DNA from: Planctomycetota bacterium
GTDB lineage: Bacteria; Planctomycetota; SZUA-567; H5-PLA8
NCBI GenBank assembly: GCA_015075375.1
Contig: JABTUM010000005.1
Coordinates: forward strand, 116,069 to 180,068
Length of the DNA: 64,000 nt
Direction of reading: 5' to 3'
The notes beneath the pieces are model-generated. The model was not told where the DNA came from. It was given only the letters and a program-made list of their open reading frames with translations, and did not search any database. A program made the translations under genes and the position numbers. Of this stretch, positions 1 through 9,064 are shown in pieces; position 1 is the first letter of the stretch; each line of letters opens with the position of its first letter.

Positions 1-110
1 CGATGATCGTGAACGGATTCTGCAAAGAGATCTTCAACGAGCTGCCCATGGAATTCGCCGTCGAGGCGCAGAAGCTTTTGGGCATCAGCCTGGAAGGCAG
101 TGTGGGTTAA
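1..110 (+). CDS. sufB: SufB, Fe-S cluster scaffold subunit (C-terminal end only)
   Basis: The window opens inside this gene; only about the last 36 codons before the TAA at 108-110 are present. The tail contains FCKEIFNELPMEF, AVEAQKLLGISLEGSVG and matches the very conserved C-terminus of SufB (typical form: ELPMEYAVE...QLEGSVG). SufB is the core subunit of the SufBCD complex, which builds iron-sulfur clusters in the cytoplasm. It is followed by sufC, sufD, sufU and sufT, which supports the call. The promoter and most of the protein lie outside the window. Confidence 0.88.
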   Translation, partial: MIVNGFCKEIFNELPMEFAVEAQKLLGISLEGSVG

Positions 111-118
111 TTCGCGGC

Positions 119-135
119 GCCGGCGTTGCGCCGGC
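119..135. repeat. Small GC-rich hairpin between sufB and sufC
   Basis: GCCGGCG-TTG-CGCCGGC forms a perfect 7-bp stem with a 3-nt loop just after the sufB stop, and gcgccggc recurs at about 150-157. There is no T run, so it is not a classical terminator. It could pause polymerase or protect mRNA ends inside the operon, or it may simply reflect high GC. Confidence 0.35.
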
Positions 136-190
136 ACGCCATTCGTAGCGCCGGCATCTTGCAGGCGCCCAAAGGGGAGTCGGACCAACG

Positions 191-955
<765 letters not shown>

Positions 956-970
956 CAAGGATTCCCCGAC

Positions 971-2299
971 ATGCCTGCCAAGATGGAAAGCGCCGAGAGT
1001 TTCCTGGGCGCATACGCGGATTTCGAGCGTGCGGCGAACACGCAGCCGGCCTGGGCCAAGCAACTCCGCCAGGCCGCGCGCGAACACGCACTGGCGCTGG
1101 GCATCCCGACCACCCGCCACGAAGAGTGGCGCTACACCAACGTGAGTTCCCTGGCCAAACGCGCGCATGCGCTCGCCCCGGCTGCGAACGCGGATGCCGC
1201 GCTCATCACCGGGCATACGTGGCCCGCGCTGAACGGCATCGTCCTGACGGTGCTCGACGGGCACTTCGCGCCTGCGCTTTCGTCCGCGGCCGCGCTGCCG
1301 TCCGGCGTGACCGCGTGCGGGCTGGCCGAAGCGATCGTAAAAGAACACCCGGCCGTCCAGGCGCATCTGGGACGCCTTGCGCGCTCGTCCGAAGCGCCGT
1401 TCGTGGCGCTGAACACGGCCTTCCTGCGCGACGGGGTCTTCCTGCATGTGCCGCAGGGCGTCGCGGTGGACGCTCCGATTCACCTGCTCTTCGTCAACAC
1501 CGGCGGTTCGGATACGGTCCGGCACGCGCGGAGTCTGCTCGTCTTCGAGGCCGGCAGCCGCGCCACGGTCCTGGAGCATTACACCGGCACGGGTGCAGCG
1601 CCGAGCTTGACCAACGCCGTGACCGAAACGTTTGTCGGCCCCGGCGCGGTGGTGGACCATACCAAGCTGCAGCAGGAATCGGCCGCGGCGTGGCATATCG
1701 CCAGTTCCGAAGCGCTCTTGGGCGAGAAGTGCGACTACGCCGCGCATTCGATCTCGCTGGGCGGATTGCTTACGCGCAACGACGTGAACGCGAAGCTGGA
1801 CGCCGAACATGTCGAGTGCACGGTCAACGGCTTTTACGTCACCGAAGGCGACCAGCACATCGATAACCACACGCTGGTGGACCACGCCAAGCCCAACGGG
1901 CACAGCTACGAAGTTTACAAAGGCGTGCTCGACGAGCGCTCGGTTGCCGTCTTCAACGGCAAGATCTTCGTACGCGAGGGAGCGCAGAAGACCGACGCGA
2001 AGCAGGACAACAAACACCTGCTGCTCTCGCGCGACGCCGAGGTTCAAACCAAGCCGCAACTCGAGATTTTCGCCGACGACGTGAAGTGCACGCACGGGGC
2101 CGTGGTGGGACAACTCGACCCAAACGCCGTCTTCTACCTGCGCGCGCGGGGGATCGGGCAGACCTCGGCTCGGCGCATGCTCACCTTCGCCTTCGCCGAA
2201 GAAGTTTTGGGCGAGATCGAGCACGCGGGGGTGCGCGAGCGCGTGGCGGAACTCGTTCGCGCACGCATGGCCCAGGCGCCCAGCCTGCGGGCGAGTTGA
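971..2299 (+). CDS. sufD: SufD, Fe-S cluster assembly subunit
   Basis: 442 residues. The N-terminus contains the family signature TTRHEEWRYTNVSSL, in which SufD proteins carry the E(E/D)WRYT motif. The C-terminal half is the right-handed beta-helix core shared with SufB, with conserved stretches GEKCDYAAHSISLGG, QHIDNHTLVDHA, AVFNGKIFVREGAQKTDAKQ, CTHGAVVGQLD and FYLRARGI. SufD pairs with SufB and binds SufC. The next gene, sufU, starts 20 bp downstream; no cysteine desulfurase (sufS) gene is interposed, unlike in many SUF operons. Confidence 0.95.
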   Translation: MPAKMESAESFLGAYADFERAANTQPAWAKQLRQAAREHALALGIPTTRHEEWRYTNVSSLAKRAHALAPAANADAALITGHTWPALNGIVLTVLDGHFAPALSSAAALPSGVTACGLAEAIVKEHPAVQAHLGRLARSSEAPFVALNTAFLRDGVFLHVPQGVAVDAPIHLLFVNTGGSDTVRHARSLLVFEAGSRATVLEHYTGTGAAPSLTNAVTETFVGPGAVVDHTKLQQESAAAWHIASSEALLGEKCDYAAHSISLGGLLTRNDVNAKLDAEHVECTVNGFYVTEGDQHIDNHTLVDHAKPNGHSYEVYKGVLDERSVAVFNGKIFVREGAQKTDAKQDNKHLLLSRDAEVQTKPQLEIFADDVKCTHGAVVGQLDPNAVFYLRARGIGQTSARRMLTFAFAEEVLGEIEHAGVRERVAELVRARMAQAPSLRAS

Positions 2300-2319
2300 A
2301 GCGGAGCGTTGATCTCACT

Positions 2320-2766
2320 ATGTCCGATCTCGATGAGCTGTACCAAGAGGTCATCTTCGACCACAGCAAGAAGCCGCGGAACTGCCGCAAGCTGGAGCAT
2401 CCCACGTGCGACGCGGGCGGCCACAATCCGCTGTGCGGCGACCACGTTCACATCTACCTCGATCTGGATGGCGAGACGATCAAGGACGTGAGCTTCGAAG
2501 GCAAGGGCTGCGCGATCTCCACGGCCTCGGCTTCGATGATGACCGGCCTTCTAAAGGGCAAGACCCGCGACGAAGCCCAGAAGCTCATCGACGGTTTCAT
2601 CGCGCTGGTGACGGACGAAAAGGCGACGGCCGGCGACGAACTGGGCAAGCTGAAGGTTTTTTCCGGTGTGCGCAAATTTCCCGTGCGCGTGAAATGCGCG
2701 AGTCTCGCGTGGCGCACCGCCGAAGCCGCGCTGAAGCGAGAAGCCAAAGAGATTTCCACCGAGTGA
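2320..2766 (+). CDS. sufU: SufU-type sulfur acceptor / scaffold protein
   Basis: 148 residues from the ATG at 2320; this start is chosen because MSDLDELYQEVIFDHSKKPRN is the typical SufU/IscU N-terminus, although the frame stays open upstream. The three conserved cysteine regions are present: NPLCGDHV, GKGCAISTASASMMTG and VRVKCASLAW. SufU receives sulfur from the cysteine desulfurase SufS and passes it to SufBCD. It lies 20 bp after sufD and 16 bp before sufT. The longer insertion between the second and third Cys blocks favours SufU over IscU. Confidence 0.93.
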   Translation: MSDLDELYQEVIFDHSKKPRNCRKLEHPTCDAGGHNPLCGDHVHIYLDLDGETIKDVSFEGKGCAISTASASMMTGLLKGKTRDEAQKLIDGFIALVTDEKATAGDELGKLKVFSGVRKFPVRVKCASLAWRTAEAALKREAKEISTE

Positions 2767-2782
2767 TCCGGAAGCGCACGCC

Positions 2783-3334
2783 ATGACGCCCGCCTCGATC
2801 GAACTGACGCGCGAAGTCCCCGCCGTGCTGGTTCCCAGCGGCCAGAGCACCTTGGTGGCGCAAGGCACCAAGGTCACCATCGTTCAATCGCTAGGCGGCA
2901 GCCACACGGTGATCACCGCTCAAGGCATGATGGTGCGCATCGACGGGCGCGACGCCGACGCTTTGGGTATGGAGCCCGAAAAGGCGCCGGAAGCCTCGGC
3001 CGCGCCCGCGGCAACCCCCGACGAACTGCGCGAGCACATCACGCAGGCCTTGCGCAAGGTGTACGACCCCGAGATTCCGGTGAACGTCGTCGAACTGGGT
3101 CTCGTGTACGGCTGCCACGTCGATACCCTGGCCGAAGGCGGCTACAAGGTCGTGGTGGACATGACGCTGACGGCGCCCGGATGCGGGATGGGCGATGTAC
3201 TGCGGCGCGACGCGCTGAAACGCATCCAGGAACAGCCCGGCGTCAAGGAAGCCGAAGTGAAGATCGTCCTCGATCCGCCATGGGACAAGAGCAAGATGTC
3301 GGACGCCGCGCGCTTGCAGCTCGGGATGTTCTAG
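2783..3334 (+). CDS. sufT: SufT, DUF59/MIP18-family Fe-S assembly factor
   Basis: 183 residues. The N-terminal ~65 residues (ELTREVPAVLVPSGQ...) match the leader domain of SufT-type proteins. An Ala/Pro-rich linker follows, then a MIP18/DUF59 domain with YDPEIPVNVVELGLVYG, the conserved cysteine in MTLTAPGCGMGDVL, and the terminal DPPWDKSKMSDAARLQLGMF. Members of this family help mature Fe-S proteins. This is the last gene of the suf run, and it converges on the 3369-7778 gene with 34 bp between the two stops. Confidence 0.92.
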   Translation: MTPASIELTREVPAVLVPSGQSTLVAQGTKVTIVQSLGGSHTVITAQGMMVRIDGRDADALGMEPEKAPEASAAPAATPDELREHITQALRKVYDPEIPVNVVELGLVYGCHVDTLAEGGYKVVVDMTLTAPGCGMGDVLRRDALKRIQEQPGVKEAEVKIVLDPPWDKSKMSDAARLQLGMF

Positions 3335-3356
3335 CAGCCCGTCGAAAAAGGGTGCT
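3335..3356. terminator. Possible bidirectional terminator between convergent genes
   Basis: CAGCCC at 3335-3340 can pair with GGG-t-GCTG at 3350-3356 with one bulged base, over a loop rich in A. It sits exactly between the sufT stop and the stop of the convergent gene, where a shared terminator would be expected. The stem is short and the call is tentative. Confidence 0.25.
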
Positions 3357-3368
3357 GCCGGCCGAAGG

Positions 3369-6300
3369 TCAGCGCTTCCAACTCGTGCCTTTGCGCACCA
3401 GCCGCACCGTCTGCTCCCCGCCCGTCTCGCCTACTTCGATCCGTACGCGCAAATCCTCCGTCTCGCGCGCATCGGCGGTGGCGTTCAGGACCGGCGCGAT
3501 GCCGAAAACGCCAGGGCCCGCGCTGTCCATGTAGTTGGTGCTGAGCGTGACTTGCCTGCGGGTCGTCAGGAACTTCAGCAGCGCGATTCCTCCGGGCACA
3601 TTCCGCGGACGCGTGTAGGTAAAGGTCGTGCCGCCTTGTCCCGCAAAGGTCGCACCGCCCACCGTACCGTCTCCCACCGTTTCGACGTACAGCCCCAAAG
3701 TCGCCTCCGCACCCGCACCGCCGGTGGGATCGTACTCCGTGTCCGCGGGAGGCCAGAAGAGCGCGGTGAGCTGCAGGCGCTGCTGCACGCCGCCCGCCAC
3801 GTTCTTCTGGGTGATAAGCAGCTTGTCCACAAAGAAGGCCCCCAGCGGCGCCTCGCTGCCCGAGCCGCCCATCTTGAATTGGCCTTTGCCCGAGGTGCCC
3901 GCGCGCCGGCACGTATAGCGCGTGCCCAGCAGCGTCTGGGCGCGCCAACCCGCCGCTCCACCGATTTCCAGAAGCACCGGGACCGTCACCAGCCGGCTCG
4001 TCACGTTGCTCTCGTCGCTTGCGCCCAACGCATCCAGAGCCGCCGCCAACGCCGCGTTCTTGACCGTCGCGCTCCAGATACCCGTCGCGGGGGCGAAGCT
4101 GAACTTGATACTCGGTATGACGCCGGCCGGTGTCTGCCAAATCGATTTAGTGGCGCTCGACGAAACGGGAGCGGCGGCCGTCAGCGCCACGCCGGCGCAT
4201 TCGATGCGCAACGCCTGTCCCGCCAGTTGGGCCGGGTCGAGTCCCGCCGCAATCAGGGCGGCGGGGTTGAGCTTGCCTTTCAGCGTAAGCTGATCCGCTT
4301 GCGGGCCGATGCGCTGGGCGAGCGCGAAATTGAGGACGTACAGCGCCTGGTCGATGCGCAGGTCGGCATCCTGCACGAGACCGCTGACGATCACGGACAC
4401 GGCATCGGACGCGGACGCGCCGACCCGATCGGTGGCCGTCACGGTCACGGTGTATTCGCCGGCGGCCTCGAAGGCATGCATGGCCTGGGCACCCGTGCCG
4501 AACGAGCCGTCGTCGAAATCCCACGCGTAGCTCACGGCGTCACCGGCGTCCGCGTCGCCACCCGACGCGCCGAAGACAAACGACTGGCCCGGCACCAGGT
4601 ACAGCGGGGGTGAAGCGGGATCGTCGATGGCGACGGTGGGCGTTTGGTTGGCGTTGAAAATGCGTATGTCCAGATCCTGTTGCGCGGACGTTCCGCCCAC
4701 ATCGGCGAGGCTTTCGGCGCGCGCTCGCAGGGTGTAATTGCCGTCGGGCAAGCCGGTGGTGTCGAAGCTCCATGTGTACGGCGGCGTTCCGGCCGTCTGG
4801 GTGGCCTGCACGCTGCCACCCTGGCGAAGCTCGAAGACCACCTGCTGGATCCCATCGCCCTCCTCGGTGCCGGCGTCGGGATCGTGGGCCAAGGCCAACG
4901 CGTTCAGCGTTCCGGCGACCCAACTTCCGTCTGCGGGCTGCGGCACGCTCACGACGGGATCGCGCTGCGGGAGCGAATCGATCCACGCAGCCAGCACGGA
5001 CAGCGCGGCGGCATCGGGCACGTTCCGCGCGAGCGGCGGCATCTGGTTGGCGCCGACCAGCCCCATGCGGTGATGGACGATCGAACGGCTCACGCTGGCC
5101 GGCGCGACCGCTCGCGCAAACGCGATGCCCAGGGGATTATCCACCGGTCCGTCCACGAGGTTCTGCTGCGCCAGAGCGGTATCGAAGCGCGCGTCGAAAT
5201 TCGCCGGCGCTCCGCCCGGACGATGGCATTGCCCGCAGTTCGCGTCCAGGTAGGAGCGTGAACGGTGCTCCAGAGTTGCCGTGGTATCGCCCACCGCGGC
5301 AAGCGCCGCGAAGCCGGGAATCGAGGCTTCGTTCAGCGGGCTTCCGAAGAGACCGATGTAATTCCACGAGCGCAGTTGGTTGTCGATCTCCCCGGTTTGC
5401 GGATAGAGATAGAGCCCGTTCAGTTGCCGCGTGTTGGCGCCCAAAATGTGCCCGGCGTTGGGCGTATGGCAGGTCAGGCATGCGCTGCGGCCGGGGTAGC
5501 TCCAGGTCTGCACGCGGCTTCCGCCGCCCTCAAGCTGGATCGTAACGTCCTCATCGAGTTCGTCCGCCAGCAGGTCGGCGTCGGAATGGTCGGAGCGCCA
5601 CTTGTAGGTGACTCCGTAGACCGAGCCGTCGGCTTTGACCATCAGCAGGCGCGTTTCGAGGCGCTTGCGCACGGACGGACTGGCTTCGTCGATGCCCAGT
5701 TCGAAATGTTTCACGAAGACCGTGCCCGCCGGGAAGGTCCACGCGCCGGTGGGCGCAAAGCCGACCGTCGTGCCCGTGGGGATGCTGACCCAGCGCGATT
5801 TGATCGCGGCGTCGGACCAGAGCGGACTGTTCACATTAAAGGGGATCAGCGCGGCGCTGGGCGTGAGCGCCGCGGTATCGTCGAACGCGCCGGTCTGCGA
5901 GAGCAGCGCCGGAAGCGTTCCGAACTCGTCCGCGGGCATGTTGAGGTAGGGATCCGCGCCGGGCCGCGCCACGAGTCCGTATCGGGAGACTTGGAGCGTG
6001 AAGCTTTGCGTCGCATCGGGCAGGACGCCGTTGTGCGCGCGCAAGGTCACGGGAAACGAGCCTTCCGCGGTGGGCGTCCAGGTCACCTCGCCCGTCAGCG
6101 TATCGACTTCCATGCCCGCCGGGTGTTGCGTCAATTCGTACAGCACCACGCCGGTGCCGGAAGCCTGCGCATCGTACAGGTACTCGATGCCCACGTTGGC
6201 CAGTAGAGCGGGCGTAGTGGTGAAGACCGGCGGGCCGTCGTTGTCTTCTATGGTCAGCGCGTGGAAGGTGGCACCCAACACCGCGTTGGCCGGCGCACTG

Positions 6301-7778
6301 AGCGTCACGTGGACGCTCTCGGCGGGTTCGTCGAGGGTATCTTCAAGAATAGTGAGCGGAATGAACTGCGAGGTCTCGCCGGGGTCGAAGGTCAGCGTGC
6401 CCGCCGTCAGCGTATAGTCGTCGACGCCCGAGGCCGTGCCCCCGGTCGCCGCGTACTGCACGGTAACGGTCTGGTCGCTGGGGTGGCTGAGGCGCACTTC
6501 GATGCTCGCCGCGCCTGCGGATTCGTCCACGCTTTGCGAAGCGCTGGCAAATTCGACGGTCGGCGCGGCGATGACGATGCGGTACACGTCGCCGGAGCCA
6601 AGCTCGCAAAAGTACAGTTCGCCTGCAGAATCCTCGCCGAAGGACGATGGCCCCTGCGGCTGAATCTGACTGGTGCGCTGCACCGCTTCGCTCACCGTCG
6701 TGCCGTCGTAGCGCAGCGTCCACATCCGGCTCGAAACGTAGTCGGCGTAGAAATAGGTGCCCTGCATTTCGGGGAAGGCCGCGCCACGGTAGACGTGCCC
6801 GCCGATCACCGCGTGTCCGACACCGGAGGTGTAATCGATCACCGGATCGGTGGCGGTGGTCACCGGCGTGCCGCCGACGCCGGGCGTGGCGATGAACCCT
6901 TCACGCGGCCGCCAGCCGAAATTGCGGCCGCCCACGCCGGCGGGAATAAAGTCGATTTCCTCGCGCGCCCCTTGGCCCACGTCGCCGATCCAGAGATCGC
7001 CCATCTGCCGGTCGAAGCCGCAGCGAAACGGATGGCGCAGGCCGAAGGCCCAGATTTCCTGCCGGAAGGTCGAGTGATTCTTGTACGGATTGCCGTCCGG
7101 AATCGCATAAGGCGTTCCGCCGTCCACGTCGATGCGCAGAATCTTGCCCAACAACACCGTGCGGTCCTGGCCGTTCCCGATAGTGCCGTGACCGTCGTTG
7201 CCGCCGCCGCCGTCGCCGAAGGCGATGTACAGAAATCCGTCGAGCCCGAAGCCCAGCCAGCCGCCGTTATGATTGCTCTCCGGCTGGGGCGTCGTCAGGA
7301 TCACCGTGCGGCTGTCCGGATCGGCGATGTTCGAGGTGGCCGGATCGCCGGTCACTCGGTAGCGCAAAATATCGGAGCGGCTCGGTCCGCTTGCAGTGAC
7401 GTGTACATAAAAGTACCCGTTCGTCGCGTACTGCGGATGGAACGCCAGCCCCAGCAGGCCTTGCTCGTTACCGGTGGTCATGCCCCCGATGGTGAGAAAG
7501 GGCGTGGCCAAGGTCTGGCCCGTGGCTCGATTGAGTATGCGAATGCGGCCGGTGTGCTGCTCGGCGATGAAGAGCCGCGCCGCGTCGCCCGGCACGGCCG
7601 TTACGGCAACTGGGCGGCTGAAGCCTTCGCCCACCAGGACCTTGCTCAAGACCAGATCCGCGGCCTGCGCGTGTGCCGCCAGGACTGCCAAAATCAGGCC
7701 CAGCGCGAGTTTTGTTCGCGGGAGCGACGTTCGACGAAGCAACGGTGCCGCATCGCGCGGCCTATAATGGCCATCCAT
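3369..7778 (-). CDS. Secreted PQQ-type sugar dehydrogenase domain fused to Calx-beta, Ig, two-CXXCH heme and PKD domains
   Basis: 1469 residues from ATG 7778; a TTG about 10 codons later would give an even cleaner signal peptide (TKLALGLILAVLAAHAQA). Rough layout: soluble glucose/sorbosone-dehydrogenase beta-propeller 40-400 (FIAEQHTGRIRIL, GLLGLAFHPQY, GRNFGWRPREG); Calx-beta 404-516; putative Ig domain 518-598; a domain like the HNE_0200/TIGR03806 family 603-934 with two c-type heme motifs, CLTCH (~767) and CGQCH (~847); Ig-like 950-1036; PKD 1049-1134 (YAWDFDDGS); and a C-terminal beta-rich region. The architecture suggests extracytoplasmic oxidation of a sugar or alcohol with electron transfer to heme. 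It lies 151 bp after the prenyltransferase-repeat gene and may be co-transcribed. The substrate is unknown. Confidence 0.82.
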   Translation of the reverse strand: MDGHYRPRDAAPLLRRTSLPRTKLALGLILAVLAAHAQAADLVLSKVLVGEGFSRPVAVTAVPGDAARLFIAEQHTGRIRILNRATGQTLATPFLTIGGMTTGNEQGLLGLAFHPQYATNGYFYVHVTASGPSRSDILRYRVTGDPATSNIADPDSRTVILTTPQPESNHNGGWLGFGLDGFLYIAFGDGGGGNDGHGTIGNGQDRTVLLGKILRIDVDGGTPYAIPDGNPYKNHSTFRQEIWAFGLRHPFRCGFDRQMGDLWIGDVGQGAREEIDFIPAGVGGRNFGWRPREGFIATPGVGGTPVTTATDPVIDYTSGVGHAVIGGHVYRGAAFPEMQGTYFYADYVSSRMWTLRYDGTTVSEAVQRTSQIQPQGPSSFGEDSAGELYFCELGSGDVYRIVIAAPTVEFASASQSVDESAGAASIEVRLSHPSDQTVTVQYAATGGTASGVDDYTLTAGTLTFDPGETSQFIPLTILEDTLDEPAESVHVTLSAPANAVLGATFHALTIEDNDGPPVFTTTPALLANVGIEYLYDAQASGTGVVLYELTQHPAGMEVDTLTGEVTWTPTAEGSFPVTLRAHNGVLPDATQSFTLQVSRYGLVARPGADPYLNMPADEFGTLPALLSQTGAFDDTAALTPSAALIPFNVNSPLWSDAAIKSRWVSIPTGTTVGFAPTGAWTFPAGTVFVKHFELGIDEASPSVRKRLETRLLMVKADGSVYGVTYKWRSDHSDADLLADELDEDVTIQLEGGGSRVQTWSYPGRSACLTCHTPNAGHILGANTRQLNGLYLYPQTGEIDNQLRSWNYIGLFGSPLNEASIPGFAALAAVGDTTATLEHRSRSYLDANCGQCHRPGGAPANFDARFDTALAQQNLVDGPVDNPLGIAFARAVAPASVSRSIVHHRMGLVGANQMPPLARNVPDAAALSVLAAWIDSLPQRDPVVSVPQPADGSWVAGTLNALALAHDPDAGTEEGDGIQQVVFELRQGGSVQATQTAGTPPYTWSFDTTGLPDGNYTLRARAESLADVGGTSAQQDLDIRIFNANQTPTVAIDDPASPPLYLVPGQSFVFGASGGDADAGDAVSYAWDFDDGSFGTGAQAMHAFEAAGEYTVTVTATDRVGASASDAVSVIVSGLVQDADLRIDQALYVLNFALAQRIGPQADQLTLKGKLNPAALIAAGLDPAQLAGQALRIECAGVALTAAAPVSSSATKSIWQTPAGVIPSIKFSFAPATGIWSATVKNAALAAALDALGASDESNVTSRLVTVPVLLEIGGAAGWRAQTLLGTRYTCRRAGTSGKGQFKMGGSGSEAPLGAFFVDKLLITQKNVAGGVQQRLQLTALFWPPADTEYDPTGGAGAEATLGLYVETVGDGTVGGATFAGQGGTTFTYTRPRNVPGGIALLKFLTTRRQVTLSTNYMDSAGPGVFGIAPVLNATADARETEDLRVRIEVGETGGEQTVRLVRKGTSWKR

Positions 7779-7929
7779 GCCCAAGCTCCAACCCCGGTGA
7801 GTCCTAGGGCGGCAACAGTATACAGCAACAACCATAGCTGCCGACCTGATGAATCGCCCTGCTCACGCGGAATAAGCGCAAGCGCTGGGCCAGAAGAGAA
7901 GGCGCGAAGAACTAGGGGGAGAACTGCGC

Positions 7930-9060
7930 CTAAAACAGGCGGCGCTGGCGCTGATACATAGGCAGATACTGGCGCTCCAGCGAAAGGATCAGCACACCCA
8001 TCGCGGTGGCGTAGGCGAGGCCCGCTTCGCGGCTTTGCAGCATGGCGCCGGGCGGGAAGGGCCACGATCCGTCGCTTTCCTGATGGTCGATCAGCACACG
8101 CTGCAACGGCGGCGCGAACTCTTGCCACGCCTCGCCGCCGAGTTGGAACATGCCTTGCGCCAAGTAGAAATTCTCGAAGTAAAAGTAGCCCTTATAGCCC
8201 CCACCCCACGCCGGTTTGAAGCGGCGCAGATATCGCACCGACTTTCGCACGCGTTCGTCGGGCTCCGGTTCCAGCAGGCACTTCATCAGCACCGCCACGC
8301 CGGTCACGCCGGGTTCGGGTTCCTTGCTCGACTTGAGCCGGTACAAATAGCCGGTGCGTTCGGCATCCGTTTCTGAGTACGCGGCATTGATGTACTTCAT
8401 CGCGCGTTCGAAGACGGCGTCATCAATTTCGTATCCGCTTTGCCGTGCGGCGTGCAGGACCAGCAACTGCCACGACGTGACCGAGAGGTCGCTCGTGCCG
8501 TCTTGCGGCGTGTAGCGCCAACCGCCCTCTTCGCCGGGAAACTTCCGCGCCTTCTGCGCGCTTACGGTTAGCTCGATGCTCTTGCGGCACCACGCGGCCA
8601 AATCTTTATCGCGCGCTTCGTCACCCGCCATGCCCAGGTAGGCCAGGCCGAAGAGCGTACAGATGGCGTGGACGTACATCGAGTCGTCGGAACCGCCGAG
8701 GTAGCCGTCCGAACGCATGGTAGGCAGCACGTACCCCATGGCGCGCTTCACCGCTTCGCCACGCGCATCGTTTCCCGGCAGGTGCCCGTTCGCAAGCAGC
8801 GCAAGTCCCGCGAGACTCGCCACGGCGCTCTTGTAGCGCGCTCCCTCCCAGGATCCGCTCTCCGCACCCTCCTTGACCTGCCGCTCGACCAACCAATCCA
8901 GCCCGCTTTCCACCGCTTGGCGAATCTCGCGCGGAGCGGGCGGCGCGGCTTCGGGTTCGGCCGTGTGCGCTGCCTCCGGTCCAGTCGTCATGCAGGCAAG
9001 CGCTATTAATATCGCCGTGCTCGTTCGAATCGGATTCGCCGGCATCGCGAGGATCCTCAT
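7930..9060 (-). CDS. Secreted prenyltransferase/squalene-oxidase-repeat protein (terpene-cyclase fold)
   Basis: 376 residues (a second ATG at 9045 is an alternative). The N-terminus TSTAILIALACMTTGPEAAHTA is a likely signal peptide. The rest is built of alpha/alpha-barrel repeats with QW-like elements: LDWLVERQVKEG...GSWEG, GGWRYTPQDGTSDLSVTSWQLL, GVTGVAVLMKCLL, YFYFENFYLAQGM and ESDGSWPFPP. Such proteins share the fold of squalene-hopene cyclases and protein prenyltransferases, but the catalytic DXDD motif of cyclases is not seen, so a binding or structural role is as likely as catalysis. It starts 4 bp after the 1402-residue membrane-protein gene and is probably part of the moxR operon, as in many Planctomycetota-like genomes. 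Confidence 0.75.
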   Translation of the reverse strand: MRILAMPANPIRTSTAILIALACMTTGPEAAHTAEPEAAPPAPREIRQAVESGLDWLVERQVKEGAESGSWEGARYKSAVASLAGLALLANGHLPGNDARGEAVKRAMGYVLPTMRSDGYLGGSDDSMYVHAICTLFGLAYLGMAGDEARDKDLAAWCRKSIELTVSAQKARKFPGEEGGWRYTPQDGTSDLSVTSWQLLVLHAARQSGYEIDDAVFERAMKYINAAYSETDAERTGYLYRLKSSKEPEPGVTGVAVLMKCLLEPEPDERVRKSVRYLRRFKPAWGGGYKGYFYFENFYLAQGMFQLGGEAWQEFAPPLQRVLIDHQESDGSWPFPPGAMLQSREAGLAYATAMGVLILSLERQYLPMYQRQRRLF

Positions 9061-9064
9061 GGGC

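Noticed and set aside
7694..8128. Minus-strand frame with a good hydrophobic stretch (LWLLLYTVAALGLTGVGAWAWMAIIG)
   Set aside because: Could be a small membrane protein between two genes, but most of it overlaps the prenyltransferase-repeat gene and the dehydrogenase signal peptide in other frames, and no start codon with a ribosome site lies just before the hydrophobic part.
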